DNA of 64,000 bases from an uncultured Microbacteriaceae bacterium (GCA_903940225.1 CAJAKC010000008.1:1-64000), one strand, 5' to 3'; positions 10,947-20,904 are shown, numbered from the stretch's first letter. Translations and numbers: made by a program. Notes: generated by a model not told the origin, from the sequence alone.

Positions 10947-11294
10947 ATGCAGAACATCAAAAAGGGTGACACCGTCATCGTGATCAGTGGCAAGCGCGAG
11001 TACAAGGGCAAGACCGGCGAGGTTCTCGAAGTTCTCGTCGAGTCGAGCCGCGTGCTGGTTCAGGGAATCAACATGGTGACGAAGCACGTCAAGGCTGGTC
11101 AAACCGCTCGCGGTACGTCCACTGGCGGAATCGAAACCGTTGAGGCCCCGATTCACGTGTCCAACGTGGCACTCGTCGACCCCAAGTCCAAGAAGGCAAC
11201 CCGCGTTGGGTTCCGAACCGAAACCGTTACCAAGAACGGTGTAGCGAAGACGGTTCGTGTTCGCTACGCAAAGAAGTCAGGTGAAAAGATCTAA
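10947..11294 (+). CDS. rplX: 50S ribosomal protein L24
   Basis: 115 residues with an N-terminal KOW motif ([22 protein letters not shown]). An assembly initiator protein near the tunnel exit. Its stop overlaps the rplE ATG. Confidence 0.97.
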   Translation: MQNIKKGDTVIVISGKREYKGKTGEVLEVLVESSRVLVQGINMVTKHVKAGQTARGTSTGGIETVEAPIHVSNVALVDPKSKKATRVGFRTETVTKNGVAKTVRVRYAKKSGEKI

Positions 11295-11872
11295 TGACCG
11301 CTACTGCAGCTGCCGCGGCTGGCAAAATCCAGCCCCGCCTCAAGGCTAAGTACCGCGCCGACATTGTCGCCGCGCTGACCACCGAGTTCGGTTACACGAA
11401 CCCGCACCAGGTTCCGCGTCTCGTCAAGGTTGTCGTCAACACCGGTGTCGGTGAAGCCGCTCGTGACTCGAAAGTCATCGACGGTGCCGTTCGTGACCTC
11501 ACCCAGATCACCGGCCAGAAGCCCGTCGTCACCAAGGCTCGCAAGTCGATTGCGCAGTTCAAGCTGCGTGAAGGCATGCCAATCGGTGCACACGTCACAC
11601 TTCGTGGCGACCGCGCGTGGGAATTCGTTGACCGTCTCGTGACGCTTGCCCTTCCTCGTATCCGCGACTTCCGAGGCCTTTCGCCCCGCCAGTTCGACGG
11701 AAACGGAAACTACACCTTCGGCCTGCAAGAGCAGTCGGTGTTCCACGAAATCAACCAAGACAAGATCGACCGCGTTCGTGGTTTCGACATCACCGTCGTC
11801 ACCACCGCCAAGACCGATGATGAAGGCCGCGCGTTCCTGCGCGAGCTAGGGTTCCCCTTCATCGCCCAGTAA
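11294..11872 (+). CDS. rplE: 50S ribosomal protein L5
   Basis: 192 residues; binds 5S rRNA in the central protuberance. A short Ala-rich N-terminus precedes the conserved core ([38 protein letters not shown]). Normally followed in many actinobacteria by rpsN, which is missing here. Confidence 0.98.
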   Translation: MTATAAAAAGKIQPRLKAKYRADIVAALTTEFGYTNPHQVPRLVKVVVNTGVGEAARDSKVIDGAVRDLTQITGQKPVVTKARKSIAQFKLREGMPIGAHVTLRGDRAWEFVDRLVTLALPRIRDFRGLSPRQFDGNGNYTFGLQEQSVFHEINQDKIDRVRGFDITVVTTAKTDDEGRAFLRELGFPFIAQ

Positions 11873-11888
11873 GCCACCACTGTCTAGG

Positions 11889-11913
11889 TCTGTACCCGCG
11901 TAACGGGCACAGA
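11889..11913 (+). other. Hairpin in the rplE-rpsH gap
   Basis: TCTGTACCCG pairs with CGGGCACAGA (one A-C mismatch) around a CGTAA loop. It occupies the 70-base gap where rpsN is often found. It may be an S8-type translational control site or a stability element; no T-run follows. Confidence 0.4.
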
Positions 11914-11942
11914 AACCGGGCGGAGAACAGGAAAAAACAACA

Positions 11943-12341
11943 ATGACAATGACAGATCCGGTCGCAGACTTGCTGACCCGTCTGCGTAACGCGTCGAGCG
12001 CACATCACGATGCCGTCACGCTACCCTCGAGCACGATCAAGGCGGGAATCGCCGCGATCCTCAAGCGCGAAGGTTACGTAGCGGACTGGAAAGTTGAGCC
12101 CGCACGCGTTGGAAACGCACTCACCATCACGCTGAAGTACGGCAACGAGCGCAAGGCGGCCATCTCTGGTCTCAAGCGCGTCTCCAAGCCCGGTCTTCGC
12201 GTCTACGCAAAGTCGACCGAAATCCCCAGCGTTCTCGGCGGACTCGGCGTTGCCATCCTGTCCACCTCGTCGGGCCTTCTCACGGACCGCGAAGCACAGA
12301 AGAAAGGCGTGGGTGGGGAAGTCCTCGCCTATGTGTGGTAG
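11943..12341 (+). CDS. rpsH: 30S ribosomal protein S8
   Basis: 132 residues ([17 protein letters not shown]...), a central-domain 16S binder and, in E. coli, the translational repressor of the spc operon. The start at 11943 matches the family N-terminus better than the ATG six bases later. The only well-separated gene of this segment, after a 70-base gap. Confidence 0.97.
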   Translation: MTMTDPVADLLTRLRNASSAHHDAVTLPSSTIKAGIAAILKREGYVADWKVEPARVGNALTITLKYGNERKAAISGLKRVSKPGLRVYAKSTEIPSVLGGLGVAILSTSSGLLTDREAQKKGVGGEVLAYVW

Positions 12342-12347
12342 CCGAAA

Positions 12348-12884
12348 ATGTCACGTATTGGTCGTCTCCCCATCGACATCCCCAGCGGCGTCACCGTTTC
12401 GGTCGCCGACTCGGTCGTCTCGGTCAAGGGTCCCAAGGGCGAATTGAGCGTCAACGTCGCATCGCCGATCACGGTCGTTATTGAAGACAGCCAGGTCGTC
12501 GTAACCCGTCCCGATGACGAGCGCGCTTCGCGTTCGCTCCACGGGCTCACCCGTACCCTCATCGCCAACGACATCGTCGGCGTAACCACCGGGTACTCCA
12601 AGGCACTGGAGATTGTCGGCACCGGTTACCGTGTCGCTTCGAAGGGCGCGGGCGTCGAGTTCGCACTCGGGTTCTCGCACTCCATCACCGTTGACCCGCC
12701 GGCCGGCATCACGCTCGCCGTCGAGGGAAACAACAAGGTCATCGTTTCGGGGATCTCGAAGCAGGCCGTCGGGGAAGTTGCCGCAAACATTCGTAAACTC
12801 CGCAAGCCCGAGCCTTACAAGGGCAAGGGAGTTCGTTACGAGGGCGAAGTCGTCCGTCGTAAGGCCGGAAAGGCTGGTAAGTAA
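12348..12884 (+). CDS. rplF: 50S ribosomal protein L6
   Basis: 178 residues of two repeated L6 folds beginning [15 protein letters not shown], ending with [18 protein letters not shown], the conserved signature near the sarcin-ricin loop. Full length. Confidence 0.98.
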   Translation: MSRIGRLPIDIPSGVTVSVADSVVSVKGPKGELSVNVASPITVVIEDSQVVVTRPDDERASRSLHGLTRTLIANDIVGVTTGYSKALEIVGTGYRVASKGAGVEFALGFSHSITVDPPAGITLAVEGNNKVIVSGISKQAVGEVAANIRKLRKPEPYKGKGVRYEGEVVRRKAGKAGK

Positions 12885-12886
12885 TC

Positions 12887-13246
12887 ATGGCTGCTACCTC
12901 AAAGTCCGAGCAGCGTGCGCGCCGCCACTTCCGTCTTCGCAAGAAGGTCAACGGAACCGAAGCGCGTCCCCGTCTCGTTGTCACCCGGTCCGCTCGTCAC
13001 CTGTTTGTTCAGGTCGTCGACGACACCAAGGGTCACACCATTGCCTCGGCATCCACCATGGAAGCCGAATTCCGCGCCTCGAAGGACGACAAGTCCGCCA
13101 AGGCCAAGAAAATTGGTGAGCTGGTCGCCGATCGTGCGAAGAAGGCCGGTGTCTCCACCGTCGTCTTCGACCGTGGCGGAAACCGATACGCCGGTCGCGT
13201 TGCTGCGGTCGCCGATGGCGCACGAGAGGCTGGGCTGACGCTATGA
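12887..13246 (+). CDS. rplR: 50S ribosomal protein L18
   Basis: 119 residues, 5S rRNA binder. [21 protein letters not shown] and the C-terminal [24 protein letters not shown] are diagnostic. Overlaps rpsE by four bases. Confidence 0.98.
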   Translation: MAATSKSEQRARRHFRLRKKVNGTEARPRLVVTRSARHLFVQVVDDTKGHTIASASTMEAEFRASKDDKSAKAKKIGELVADRAKKAGVSTVVFDRGGNRYAGRVAAVADGAREAGLTL

Positions 13247-13950
13247 GCGAAGAAACGAAGGACAACACCGTGGCTGTTGACGAAACGACTGCTGTTGAGG
13301 CAGTAGAAACCGAAACCGCAGAACAGGCTCCTCGCGGAGCTCGTGGCGCACGCGGCGGAGATAACCGTGGTGGCCGTGGTGGCCGCGACGGTAACCGCGG
13401 TGGCCGCGAGGTCGAGAAGAGCCCCTTCATGGAGAAGGTCGTCGCGATCAACCGCGTATCGAAGGTTGTGAAGGGTGGACGTCGTTTCGCCTTCACCGCT
13501 CTCGTCGTCGTCGGTGACGGAAACGGAATGGTCGGTGTCGGTTACGGCAAGGCCCGTGAAGTTCCGCTCGCCATCGCGAAGGGTGTCGAAGACGCGAAGA
13601 AGAACTTCTTCCGCGTTCCGCGCTCGGGTGCAACGATTCCTCACCGCGTTCAGGGCGAAGCCGCTGCCGGCGTCGTTCTGCTCCGTCCCGCATCTGCCGG
13701 TACCGGAGTTATCGCCGGTGGTCCCGTCCGCGCCGTACTCGAGTGCGCCGGTGTGCACGACGTGCTGAGCAAGTCGCTCGGTTCGTCGAACACCATCAAC
13801 ATCGTTCACGCGACGGTTGCTGCTCTCAAGCAGCTCGAAGAACCCCGCGCTGTTGCAGCTCGACGTGGCTTGGAGTTCGAACAGGTCGCGCCCGCGCGTC
13901 TGATTCGCGCCGAGGCCGACGCTCTGGCTGCTGCGAAGGCAGGTGCCTAA
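13243..13950 (+). CDS. rpsE: 30S ribosomal protein S5 with N-terminal Arg-Gly tail
   Basis: 235 residues. The S5 core starts near residue 60 ([19 protein letters not shown]) and works in translational accuracy and mRNA entry. Before it lie ~30 acidic/Thr-rich residues and an Arg-Gly stretch (about 31-56) with RGG repeats. Arg/Gly-rich S5 N-termini are known in actinobacteria, but the acidic lead-in makes this one longer. Confidence 0.97.
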   Translation: MSEETKDNTVAVDETTAVEAVETETAEQAPRGARGARGGDNRGGRGGRDGNRGGREVEKSPFMEKVVAINRVSKVVKGGRRFAFTALVVVGDGNGMVGVGYGKAREVPLAIAKGVEDAKKNFFRVPRSGATIPHRVQGEAAAGVVLLRPASAGTGVIAGGPVRAVLECAGVHDVLSKSLGSSNTINIVHATVAALKQLEEPRAVAARRGLEFEQVAPARLIRAEADALAAAKAGA

Positions 13951-14132
13951 TGGCTCAGCTCAAGATCACCCAGATCAAGTCCGTTATCAGCGAGAAGCAA
14001 AACCAGCGTGACACGCTGCGCAGCCTCGGACTGAAGCGCATCGGGCAGACGGTTCTCCGTCCGGACGACTCCGCAAACCGCGGCTACGTTCGTACCGTTG
14101 CGCACCTTGTCACTGTTGAGGAAGTGAAGTAA
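13950..14132 (+). CDS. rpmD: 50S ribosomal protein L30
   Basis: 60 residues ([19 protein letters not shown]...), the normal bacterial length. The ATG overlaps the rpsE stop by one base and its own stop overlaps rplO. The longer upstream frame is an artefact running inside rpsE. Confidence 0.97.
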   Translation: MAQLKITQIKSVISEKQNQRDTLRSLGLKRIGQTVLRPDDSANRGYVRTVAHLVTVEEVK

Positions 14133-14803
14133 TGGCTGAAGAAAAGAAGCCCGCCGCTAAGCCGGCGGCTGCAAAGGCTCCAGCGAAGGCACCGGCAAAA
14201 CCAGCTGCAAAGCCAGCTGCTGCAAAAGCTCCGGCAAAACCAGCTGCAAAACCAGCTGCAAAGCCAGCTGCTGCAAAGGCAGAACCGAAAGCCCCCGCGG
14301 CCAAGGCTCCTGCTGCGAAGCCGGCTGCCGCCAAAGCCCCCGCGAAGAAGGAATCGGGCGAAAAGGTTCAGGTGCTCAAGCTGCACCACCTTCGTCCCGC
14401 TCCCGGTTCGAAAAAGGAACGCACCCGAGTTGGTCGTGGTGAGGGATCCAAGGGTAAGACCGCGGGTCGTGGAACCAAGGGAACGAAGGCTCGTTACCAG
14501 GTTCGCTCCGGGCTCGAAGGTGGAAACCTCAACTTCGTCATGCGCACCCCCAAGCTGCGCGGGTTTAAGAACCCGTTCCGCGTGGAGTACCAGGTTGTCA
14601 ATCTCGACCGCATCTCCGAGCTGTACCCGAAGGGTGGCGATGTGACCATCGCTGACCTCGTGTCCAAGGGAGCCGTTCGCAAGAACGAGAAGGTCAAGGT
14701 TTTGGGCAACGGAGACATCGCCGTCCAGGTCACCGTTTCGGTGGACAAGGTGTCGAAGTCGGCCGAACAGAAGATCGTCGCAGCAGGCGGATCTATCAAG
14801 TAG
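14132..14803 (+). CDS. rplO: 50S ribosomal protein L15 with long Ala/Lys/Pro N-terminal extension
   Basis: The L15 core begins near residue 78 ([25 protein letters not shown]) and has the usual ~146 residues. It follows 77 residues built from PAAK, APAK and AKPA repeats, like the tail of histone H1-type proteins. The start is fixed by the TAATG overlap with rpmD and by the unbroken frame. The extension could reach over the ribosome surface or bind nucleic acid; that is inference. Confidence 0.96.
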   Translation: MAEEKKPAAKPAAAKAPAKAPAKPAAKPAAAKAPAKPAAKPAAKPAAAKAEPKAPAAKAPAAKPAAAKAPAKKESGEKVQVLKLHHLRPAPGSKKERTRVGRGEGSKGKTAGRGTKGTKARYQVRSGLEGGNLNFVMRTPKLRGFKNPFRVEYQVVNLDRISELYPKGGDVTIADLVSKGAVRKNEKVKVLGNGDIAVQVTVSVDKVSKSAEQKIVAAGGSIK

Positions 14804-14812
14804 TTGTTGACG

Positions 14813-14836
14813 CGGGCCGGGTACCTACTCGGCCCG
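14813..14836 (+). other. Hairpin between rplO and secY
   Basis: CGGGCCG and CGGCCCG form a 7-bp stem with a 10-base loop, followed by TTTC. It may be a weak terminator or attenuator separating the ribosomal genes from secY; an AGGAGG ribosome site follows at the end of the gap. Confidence 0.45.
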
Positions 14837-14888
14837 TTTCTACTACTCTTATTAGAAGTGGCCACTAGGCCAAAGCTCAGGAGGATCC

Positions 14889-16214
14889 GTGTTCAGCGCA
14901 ATTCGACGCATTTTCAGCACCCCCGACCTTCGTCGCAAACTCGGGTTCACGCTGTTTATGGTGGTGTTGTTCCGTTTAGGATCGTTCATCCCCGCACCGT
15001 TTGTGAACTACATCAACGTTCAGGCCTGTCTCGCCGGTAGTGCCGGCACCAACGGAATTTACGAACTCGTCAACCTGTTCTCCGGCGGGGCGCTCCTCCA
15101 GCTGTCGATTTTCGCGCTCGGAATCATGCCCTACATCACGGCGTCCATCATTACCCAGCTGCTTCGCGTCGTCATTCCTCGTTTCGAAACCCTTCACAAG
15201 GAGGGACAGGCCGGCCAAGCGAAAATGACGCAGTACACGCGGTACATCACGCTCGGACTCGGAATTTTGCAGTCAACGACGCTCGTCACCGTCGCCCGCA
15301 GTGGCCAGCTCTTCGGTTCTTCGTCCGGAATCCCGGAATGCAGCCAGCTGATCACCAACGATGCCTGGTACGGAATCCTGCTCATGGTCATCACCATGAC
15401 CGCCGGCACCGGCCTCATCATGTGGTTCGGGGAACTCATCACCGAACGCGGCATCGGTAACGGTATGTCACTCCTTATCTTCTCCTCCATCGCCGCCGGC
15501 TTCCCGACCTCGCTCTGGTCGATCCAACGCTCGGAAGGATTCAACGTTTTCATTATCGTCATCGCAATTGGTGTCGTCATTATGGGAGCGGTTGTCTTCG
15601 TCGAACAGTCGCAGCGTCGAATCCCCGTTCAATACGCCAAGCGCGTTGTCGGAACCCGCACCTACGGTGGCTCGAGCACGTATATCCCCATCAAGGTCAA
15701 CATGGCGGGCGTCGTGCCGGTTATTTTCGCGTCGTCACTTCTGTACCTGCCCGCGCTCATCGCTCAGTTCAACCAGCCCGCGGCTGGACAGGTGCCGCCC
15801 GACTGGGTGCTGTGGATCAGCGCGAACCTGGCAAACGGCAACCAGCCGCTGTACATCGCACTGTTCTTCCTGCTCATCGTCGGCTTCACATATTTCTATG
15901 TCGCCATCACCTTCAACCCCGTCGAGGTTGCCGACAACATGAAGCAGTACGGCGGCTTCATCCCCGGAATCCGTGCCGGTCGTCCCACCGCCGAATACCT
16001 CGATTACGTACTCAGCCGCGTGACGCTCCCCGGTTCGCTGTATCTGGGGGTCGTTGCCCTCATCCCGCTCATCGCTCTCGCGCTGATTGGTGCCAACCAG
16101 AACTTCCCGTTTGGCGGCACGTCGATTCTCATCATCGTTGGTGTTGGTCTCGAAACGGTCAAGCAGATCGATGCCCAACTGCAACAGCGACACTATGAAG
16201 GCCTGCTTCAGTAA
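14889..16214 (+). CDS. secY: Protein translocase subunit SecY
   Basis: 441 residues with ten predicted membrane helices, the channel of the Sec translocon with SecE and SecG. The N-terminus (MFSAIRRIFSTPDLRRKLGFTLFMVVLFRLGSFIPAP) and GNGMSLLIF are typical. GTG start after AGGAGG. One-base overlap with adk. Confidence 0.97.
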   Translation: MFSAIRRIFSTPDLRRKLGFTLFMVVLFRLGSFIPAPFVNYINVQACLAGSAGTNGIYELVNLFSGGALLQLSIFALGIMPYITASIITQLLRVVIPRFETLHKEGQAGQAKMTQYTRYITLGLGILQSTTLVTVARSGQLFGSSSGIPECSQLITNDAWYGILLMVITMTAGTGLIMWFGELITERGIGNGMSLLIFSSIAAGFPTSLWSIQRSEGFNVFIIVIAIGVVIMGAVVFVEQSQRRIPVQYAKRVVGTRTYGGSSTYIPIKVNMAGVVPVIFASSLLYLPALIAQFNQPAAGQVPPDWVLWISANLANGNQPLYIALFFLLIVGFTYFYVAITFNPVEVADNMKQYGGFIPGIRAGRPTAEYLDYVLSRVTLPGSLYLGVVALIPLIALALIGANQNFPFGGTSILIIVGVGLETVKQIDAQLQQRHYEGLLQ

Positions 16215-16795
16215 TGGTTCGCTTGCTCGTGGTCGGCCCCCCGGGTGCCGGTAAGGGTACGCAGGCGGCTCGACTCGCTGAAGCCTACGGAATCCCAGCG
16301 ATTTCCACCGGCGACATCTTTCGCGCCAACGTGCGCGACGAGACCGCACTCGGTGTCGAAGCAAAAGGCTTCATGGACCGCGGCGAGTACGTCCCCGATT
16401 CGCTGACCAACGCGCTTGTCGCCGACCGGCTCGGTCACGAGGATTGTGCTCCCGGGTTTCTCCTAGACGGTTACCCGCGAACCGTCGATCAAGTGCGTGC
16501 ATTAGACCAGGTGCTCGCCGACCAGGGCGAAAAGTTGGATGCCGTCGTTGAACTCACCGTCGAAACCGAAGTCGTGGTCAAGCGAATCTTGCTCCGAGCC
16601 AAGGATTCCGGTCGCTCGGATGACGCCGATGAAACCGTGATCCGCGCTCGGCTCGAGCTTTTTGCCCGCGAAACCGCACCACTCATCGAGGTTTACGGCG
16701 GGCGCGGACTGCTGGTCCAGGTTGACGCAATCGGCGAAATCGCCGACGTCACGGACCGGATTACCGGCGCACTGCGCCAGCGGGGCATCGAATAG
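16214..16795 (+). CDS. adk: Adenylate kinase
   Basis: 193 residues; interconverts ATP+AMP and 2 ADP. P-loop GPPGAGKGTQ at 8-17 and LDGYPRT in the core. The lid is short and has no zinc cysteines, so this is the short actinobacterial form. In many relatives map follows; here infA is next. Confidence 0.96.
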   Translation: MVRLLVVGPPGAGKGTQAARLAEAYGIPAISTGDIFRANVRDETALGVEAKGFMDRGEYVPDSLTNALVADRLGHEDCAPGFLLDGYPRTVDQVRALDQVLADQGEKLDAVVELTVETEVVVKRILLRAKDSGRSDDADETVIRARLELFARETAPLIEVYGGRGLLVQVDAIGEIADVTDRITGALRQRGIE

Positions 16796-16807
16796 CGCTA
16801 TCCGCAT

Positions 16808-16836
16808 TTGCGAATTGGCGGATTATCGCGTATTCT
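16808..16836 (+). promoter_or_regulatory. Promoter upstream of infA
   Basis: TTGCGA (16808-16813), 17 bases, TATTCT (16831-16836): a strong match. It would start an infA-rpmJ-rpsM-rpsK-rpoA-rplQ transcript with a ~75-nt leader, making the alpha operon independent of the upstream cluster. Confidence 0.65.
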
Positions 16837-16918
16837 CGTACTTTGGTGTGTCATGCCCCCCGTGGCGTGTTTTCACCGCCCGCACGACGTGCGGTAACCA
16901 GCAGCAACGAACGGACAC

Positions 16919-17140
16919 ATGGCTAATAAAGACGGCGTTATCGAGATCGAAGGTTCGGTCGTCGAAGCATTGCCCAATGCAATGTTTCGGGTCGAACTGG
17001 CGAACGGCCACAAGGTCCTCGCGCACATCTCGGGCAAGATGCGCCAGCACTACATCCGAATCCTCCCCGAGGACAAAGTGATTGTAGAACTTAGCCCATA
17101 CGACCTCTCGCGAGGACGCATCGTTTACCGCTACAAGTAA
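16919..17140 (+). CDS. infA: Translation initiation factor IF-1
   Basis: 73 residues, a single OB fold ([27 protein letters not shown]...GRIVYRYK). Binds the A site during initiation with IF2 and IF3. Full length, first gene after its own promoter. Confidence 0.98.
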   Translation: MANKDGVIEIEGSVVEALPNAMFRVELANGHKVLAHISGKMRQHYIRILPEDKVIVELSPYDLSRGRIVYRYK

Positions 17141-17200
17141 CCGCGCAGAAGGAACGGCCCGGAACTCCGGGCACGACGCCAGCGAACTAGGAGAAACACA

Positions 17201-17314
17201 ATGAAGGTCAACCCCAGCGTCAAGCCGATTTGCGACAAGTGCAAAGTCATTCGTCGCCACGGCAACGTCATGGTGATCTGCGAAAACCCCCGGCACAAGC
17301 AGCGCCAGGGCTAA
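17201..17314 (+). CDS. rpmJ: 50S ribosomal protein L36
   Basis: 37 residues: [15 protein letters not shown], then a segment ending [11 protein letters not shown]. The Cys-x2-Cys...Cys-x4-His pattern is intact, so this is the zinc-binding form. ATG follows AGGAGAAAC at 17190-17198. Confidence 0.97.
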   Translation: MKVNPSVKPICDKCKVIRRHGNVMVICENPRHKQRQG

Positions 17315-17375
17315 AGCACCACCCCACACAACTCAATACATTCACTCGCCGCGTCGGAACCCTTCGGGGGGACAT

Positions 17376-17394
17376 CTTGAGTAAGAGGCTCAAG
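17376..17394 (+). other. Hairpin in the rpsM leader
   Basis: CTTGAG and CTCAAG pair around a 7-base loop in the 124-base gap between rpmJ and rpsM. This is a possible site for alpha-operon translational control; function not shown. Confidence 0.35.
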
Positions 17395-17438
17395 TACGGA
17401 CGTTGGCACAGACCTCTTCATTCACTAGGAGCAGCCTC

Positions 17439-17816
17439 ATGGCACGTCTCGCTGGAGTCGATATTCCCCGCGACAAGCGCGTGGAAATCGCCCTCACCTA
17501 CATCTACGGCGTAGGCCGCACCCGTTCGGTTCAGATTCTGACCGAAACGGCCATCGACAAGAACATCCGCGTCAAGGACCTCACCGATGAACAGCTCATC
17601 GCCCTCCGTGACTTCATTGACACCAACCTCAAGGTGGAAGGTGACTTGCGCCGCGAGGTGCAGGCCGACATCCGCCGCAAGGTTGAGCTCGGCTCGTACC
17701 AGGGAATCCGCCACCGTCGCGGTCTTCCGGTTCACGGTCAGCGCACCAAGACCAACGCCCGTACCCGCAAGGGCCCGAAGCGCACCGTCGCCGGCAAGAA
17801 GAAGGCCGCTCGCTAG
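17439..17816 (+). CDS. rpsM: 30S ribosomal protein S13
   Basis: 125 residues ([27 protein letters not shown]...), head protein contacting the P-site tRNA and bridging to the large subunit. ATG at 17439 follows AGGAGC at 17427-17432; the upstream in-frame start at 17403 adds residues foreign to the family. [22 protein letters not shown] is intact. Confidence 0.98.
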   Translation: MARLAGVDIPRDKRVEIALTYIYGVGRTRSVQILTETAIDKNIRVKDLTDEQLIALRDFIDTNLKVEGDLRREVQADIRRKVELGSYQGIRHRRGLPVHGQRTKTNARTRKGPKRTVAGKKKAAR

Positions 17817-17844
17817 TCGCGGCCTGAGGAAAGGGATCTGAACA

Positions 17845-18243
17845 ATGGCAGCACCAAAGACCGCAGGCCGTAAGCCGCGACGCAAAGACAAGAAGAACAT
17901 CGCCTTGGCTCACGCTCACATCAAGTCGACGTTCAACAACACGATCGTGTCCATCACGGACCCGACCGGAGCCGTCATCTCGTGGGCATCCTCGGGAGCC
18001 GTTGGCTTCAAGGGTTCGCGCAAGTCGACTCCGTTCGCCGCACAGCTCGCCGCCGAGTCGGCCGCGCGCCAGGCGCAAGAACACGGCGTCAAGAAGGTGG
18101 ACGTTTTCGTCAAGGGACCCGGTTCGGGTCGCGAGACGGCTATTCGTTCGCTTCAAGCAGCTGGCCTTGAGGTCGGATCAATCACCGATGTGACGCCGCA
18201 GGCGCACAACGGTTGCCGTCCCCCCAAGCGTCGCCGCGTCTAA
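17845..18243 (+). CDS. rpsK: 30S ribosomal protein S11
   Basis: 132 residues ending PPKRRRV; lines the mRNA exit channel with S7. [20 protein letters not shown] and [18 protein letters not shown] are diagnostic. Follows rpsM directly; rpsD, present here in some bacteria, is absent as is usual in many actinobacteria. Confidence 0.97.
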   Translation: MAAPKTAGRKPRRKDKKNIALAHAHIKSTFNNTIVSITDPTGAVISWASSGAVGFKGSRKSTPFAAQLAAESAARQAQEHGVKKVDVFVKGPGSGRETAIRSLQAAGLEVGSITDVTPQAHNGCRPPKRRRV

Positions 18244-18258
18244 CGCAACACCGTTTGT

Positions 18259-18291
18259 GCGTGGTTTCGGGGTCCGCCCCTACCACCACGC
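18259..18291 (+). other. Two-part hairpin before rpoA
   Basis: Outer stem GCGTGGT/ACCACGC and inner stem GGGG/CCCC (TCCG loop) lie in the 115-base rpsK-rpoA gap. No T-run follows. It could adjust rpoA output relative to the ribosomal genes. Confidence 0.45.
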
Positions 18292-18358
18292 TCCCCACAA
18301 GTGAATTGAAGTATTCAGAGAAGTGTCATATAGCGGACACTGACCGAAAGGAAACCAC

Positions 18359-19339
18359 GTGCTCATTGCACAGCGCCCCACGCTCACCGAAAACCCCATG
18401 ACCGACACCCGCTCGGCGTTCATTATTGAACCGCTCGAACCCGGTTTTGGCTACACCCTCGGCAACTCCCTCCGCCGAACCCTGCTCTCGTCGATTCCGG
18501 GGGCAGCCGTCACGCGTTTCCGCGTCACCGGTGCAGCACACGAATTCACGTCGCTCCCCGGAGTCGTCGAAGATGTCACCGAGATCATCCTCAACATCAA
18601 GAACCTCACGATTTCGAGCGAGCACGACGAGCCCGTTACCGCGTACCTTCGCAAGAAGGGTGCCGGCAACGCAACCGCCGCGGACATCACCGCGCCAGCC
18701 GGAGTCGAGATTCACAATTCTGACCTGCATATCGCGACGCTCGCGAAGCAGGGCAACCTCGAAATCGAATTGACGATCGAGCGTGGACGTGGATACGTCT
18801 CGGTCGACCAGAACAAGTTCGCCGGTGCACCCATCGGAACCATCGCGATTGACTCGATTTACTCGCCGGTGACCAAGGTCACCTACCGCGTTGAGGCAAC
18901 TCGTGCGGGCGAACGTACCGACTTCGACCGCCTTGTCGTTGAAGTTGACACCAAGGCATCGATCACCCCGCGTGACGCTGTTGCGTCTGCTGGTGGAACT
19001 CTGGTTGAACTGTTCGGACTCGCACGCGAGCTGAACACCGAAGCCGAGGGAATCGAAATCGGACCGCGATACACCGACGCACCGGTCGCCGAAGGACTCG
19101 ATATTCGTATCGAAGAACTCGACCTGACGGTTCGCTCGTTCAACTGCCTCAAGCGCGAGGGAATCAACACTCTCGCCGAATTGGTGAACCTCACGGAACA
19201 CCAGCTCATGAACATCCGCAACTTTGGACAGAAGTCGGTGGACGAGGTCCTGGAGAAGCTCGTCGAACGTGGACTGAGCCTCAAGGACGGCGTTGCCGGA
19301 GCAGACAGCTCGTACTTCTACGAGGCCGCAGACGAATAA
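18359..19339 (+). CDS. rpoA: RNA polymerase subunit alpha
   Basis: 326 residues. N-terminal assembly domain ([21 protein letters not shown]) and C-terminal DNA- and activator-contact domain ([23 protein letters not shown]). The GTG at 18359 gives [11 protein letters not shown], the characteristic actinobacterial start, preceded by GAAAGGA. Confidence 0.98.
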   Translation: MLIAQRPTLTENPMTDTRSAFIIEPLEPGFGYTLGNSLRRTLLSSIPGAAVTRFRVTGAAHEFTSLPGVVEDVTEIILNIKNLTISSEHDEPVTAYLRKKGAGNATAADITAPAGVEIHNSDLHIATLAKQGNLEIELTIERGRGYVSVDQNKFAGAPIGTIAIDSIYSPVTKVTYRVEATRAGERTDFDRLVVEVDTKASITPRDAVASAGGTLVELFGLARELNTEAEGIEIGPRYTDAPVAEGLDIRIEELDLTVRSFNCLKREGINTLAELVNLTEHQLMNIRNFGQKSVDEVLEKLVERGLSLKDGVAGADSSYFYEAADE

Positions 19340-19380
19340 GACCCCGCGAGTACATCACTCGTATCGAATAGGAGAACACA

Positions 19381-20019
19381 ATGCCTAAGCCCACGAAGGG
19401 ACCCCGCCTCGGAGGCGGACCCGCTCACGAGCGCCTCATGCTCGCGAATCTTGCGGTGGCTCTTTTCACACACAAGTCGATTCAGACGACCGAGACGAAA
19501 GCCAAGCGCCTTCAGCCTTACGCTGAGCGACTGGTCACGTTCGGAAAGCGCGGAGACCTCCACGCTCGCCGTCGTGTCCTCGCGATCCTCCGCAACAAGG
19601 ACGCAACTCACGAACTCTTCGTTGAGATTGCTCCCCTCGTCGCCGAACGTCCAGGGGGCTACACCCGTATCACCAAGACGGGTTTCCGTAAGGGTGACAA
19701 CGCGCCCATGGCTGTCATCGAGCTCGTGCTTGAGCCCGTGACCCTGAACCCCAAGACCAAGAAGGCCAAGATTGAGCCTGTCAAGGTCGCATCGAAGGCA
19801 GCACCGGCAGCTGAGGTTGTCGACGAGGCCGTTGTCGCAGACGACGCTGTCGAGGCCGAGGTTGTTGACGCTCCCATCGAAGCAGTAGAAGCCGAAGCGA
19901 CCGAGGTCGTCGAAGCGGAAGCCGTTGCTGAAGAAGCCGTTGCTGAAGAAGCTCCTGCTGAGGAAGCACCCGCCGCGGAGGCAGCCGATGACGCTGCCGC
20001 CGAAGGCGACGACAAGTAG
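19381..20019 (+). CDS. rplQ: 50S ribosomal protein L17 with acidic tail
   Basis: 212 residues. The L17 core ([21 protein letters not shown]...) ends near residue 125; about 75 further residues are Ala/Glu/Val/Asp repeats ([24 protein letters not shown]). Tails are frequent in actinobacterial L17, usually shorter. Last gene of the alpha operon before a hairpin. Confidence 0.97.
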   Translation: MPKPTKGPRLGGGPAHERLMLANLAVALFTHKSIQTTETKAKRLQPYAERLVTFGKRGDLHARRRVLAILRNKDATHELFVEIAPLVAERPGGYTRITKTGFRKGDNAPMAVIELVLEPVTLNPKTKKAKIEPVKVASKAAPAAEVVDEAVVADDAVEAEVVDAPIEAVEAEATEVVEAEAVAEEAVAEEAPAEEAPAAEAADDAAAEGDDK

Positions 20020-20029
20020 TTAGTCATGC

Positions 20030-20058
20030 ACAAGGCCCGGGGTTGCCTCGGGCTTTGT
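20030..20058 (+). terminator. Terminator-like hairpin after rplQ
   Basis: A 13-bp stem (20030-20042 with 20046-20058, two G-T pairs) and TTG loop start 10 bases after the rplQ stop. No real T-run follows, so termination may be partial or factor-dependent. Confidence 0.7.
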
Positions 20059-20078
20059 GTCGTTAACGGGGGGCGACC

Positions 20079-20879
20079 GTGAGACTTCGCATCGACCTCG
20101 CCTACGACGGGACCGACTTCTCGGGCTGGGCAAAACAACCCGAACTGCCCACTATCCAAGGTTCGCTGGACGAAGCACTCGCGACGATACTGCGCCTCGA
20201 CGAGGTGCAGACGATCGTGGCCGGACGAACGGATGCCGGCGTACACGCGATGGGCCAGGTTGTCCACGTCGATGTACCCGATGATGTTGACCCCAGGACG
20301 CTCGCCATGCGGCTGAACTCGTTTCTGGCGCAGACGGCAATTTCTATTCATTCCGTCCGCGAGGCCGACCCTGGCTTTGACGCCCGTTTCTCTCCGATCT
20401 TCCGTCGCTACGAATACCGAATCACCGACACATCGTCGATTCGGGATCCCCGCACCCGCCACTACACACTGTGGATGGACGAGCCTCTCGACGTCACCAC
20501 CATGAACGCGGCGGCGCAATCCCTCCTGGGGTTGCACGACTGGACGACGTACTGCAAGGCGCGCGAAGGGGCGACACGGGTGCGTGAGCTGCAGCGATTC
20601 GAGTGGGTCCGCGACGAGAACGGTGTTCTCGTCGCCACCATTCAGGCCGACGCGTTTTGCCACAACATGGTTCGCAACCTCGTCGGCGTCTGCGTCGCCG
20701 TGGGGCGCGGGCGTCTCGACTCCGTCGATGCTGTCGTTCTGCGCGATCAGCGCGTCCGCACAGCCGCATTCGCGGTTCTGCCACCCCAGGGACTCACTCT
20801 GGCCGAAGTCGGATACCCCGACGCTGCGGAATTGGCCCTGCGCGCCTCGGAGTCCCGTCGACGACGCAACCCGGTTTGA
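20079..20879 (+). CDS. truA: tRNA pseudouridine(38-40) synthase
   Basis: 266 residues; converts uridines 38-40 of the tRNA anticodon arm to pseudouridine. The catalytic motif AGRTDAGVHA holds the active aspartate; RRYEYRI and HNMVRNLVG are typical. GTG start after GGGGGGCGACC. Its usual place between rplQ and rplM is kept. Confidence 0.96.
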   Translation: MRLRIDLAYDGTDFSGWAKQPELPTIQGSLDEALATILRLDEVQTIVAGRTDAGVHAMGQVVHVDVPDDVDPRTLAMRLNSFLAQTAISIHSVREADPGFDARFSPIFRRYEYRITDTSSIRDPRTRHYTLWMDEPLDVTTMNAAAQSLLGLHDWTTYCKAREGATRVRELQRFEWVRDENGVLVATIQADAFCHNMVRNLVGVCVAVGRGRLDSVDAVVLRDQRVRTAAFAVLPPQGLTLAEVGYPDAAELALRASESRRRRNPV

Positions 20880-20904
20880 CCCACGCGCCGAACTCTTGTA
20901 CTCT
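20876..20904 (+). promoter_or_regulatory. rplM-rpsI promoter overlapping the truA stop
   Basis: TTGACC (20876-20881), 17 bases, TACTCT (20899-20904). The -35 contains the truA stop codon. The predicted leader to 21015 is ~105 nt, room for L13 autoregulation. Confidence 0.65.

Noticed and set aside
14150-14345. Repetitive DNA in rplO as a CRISPR or tandem-repeat element
   Set aside because: Units are in frame and encode a PAAK protein tail; not a separate element.
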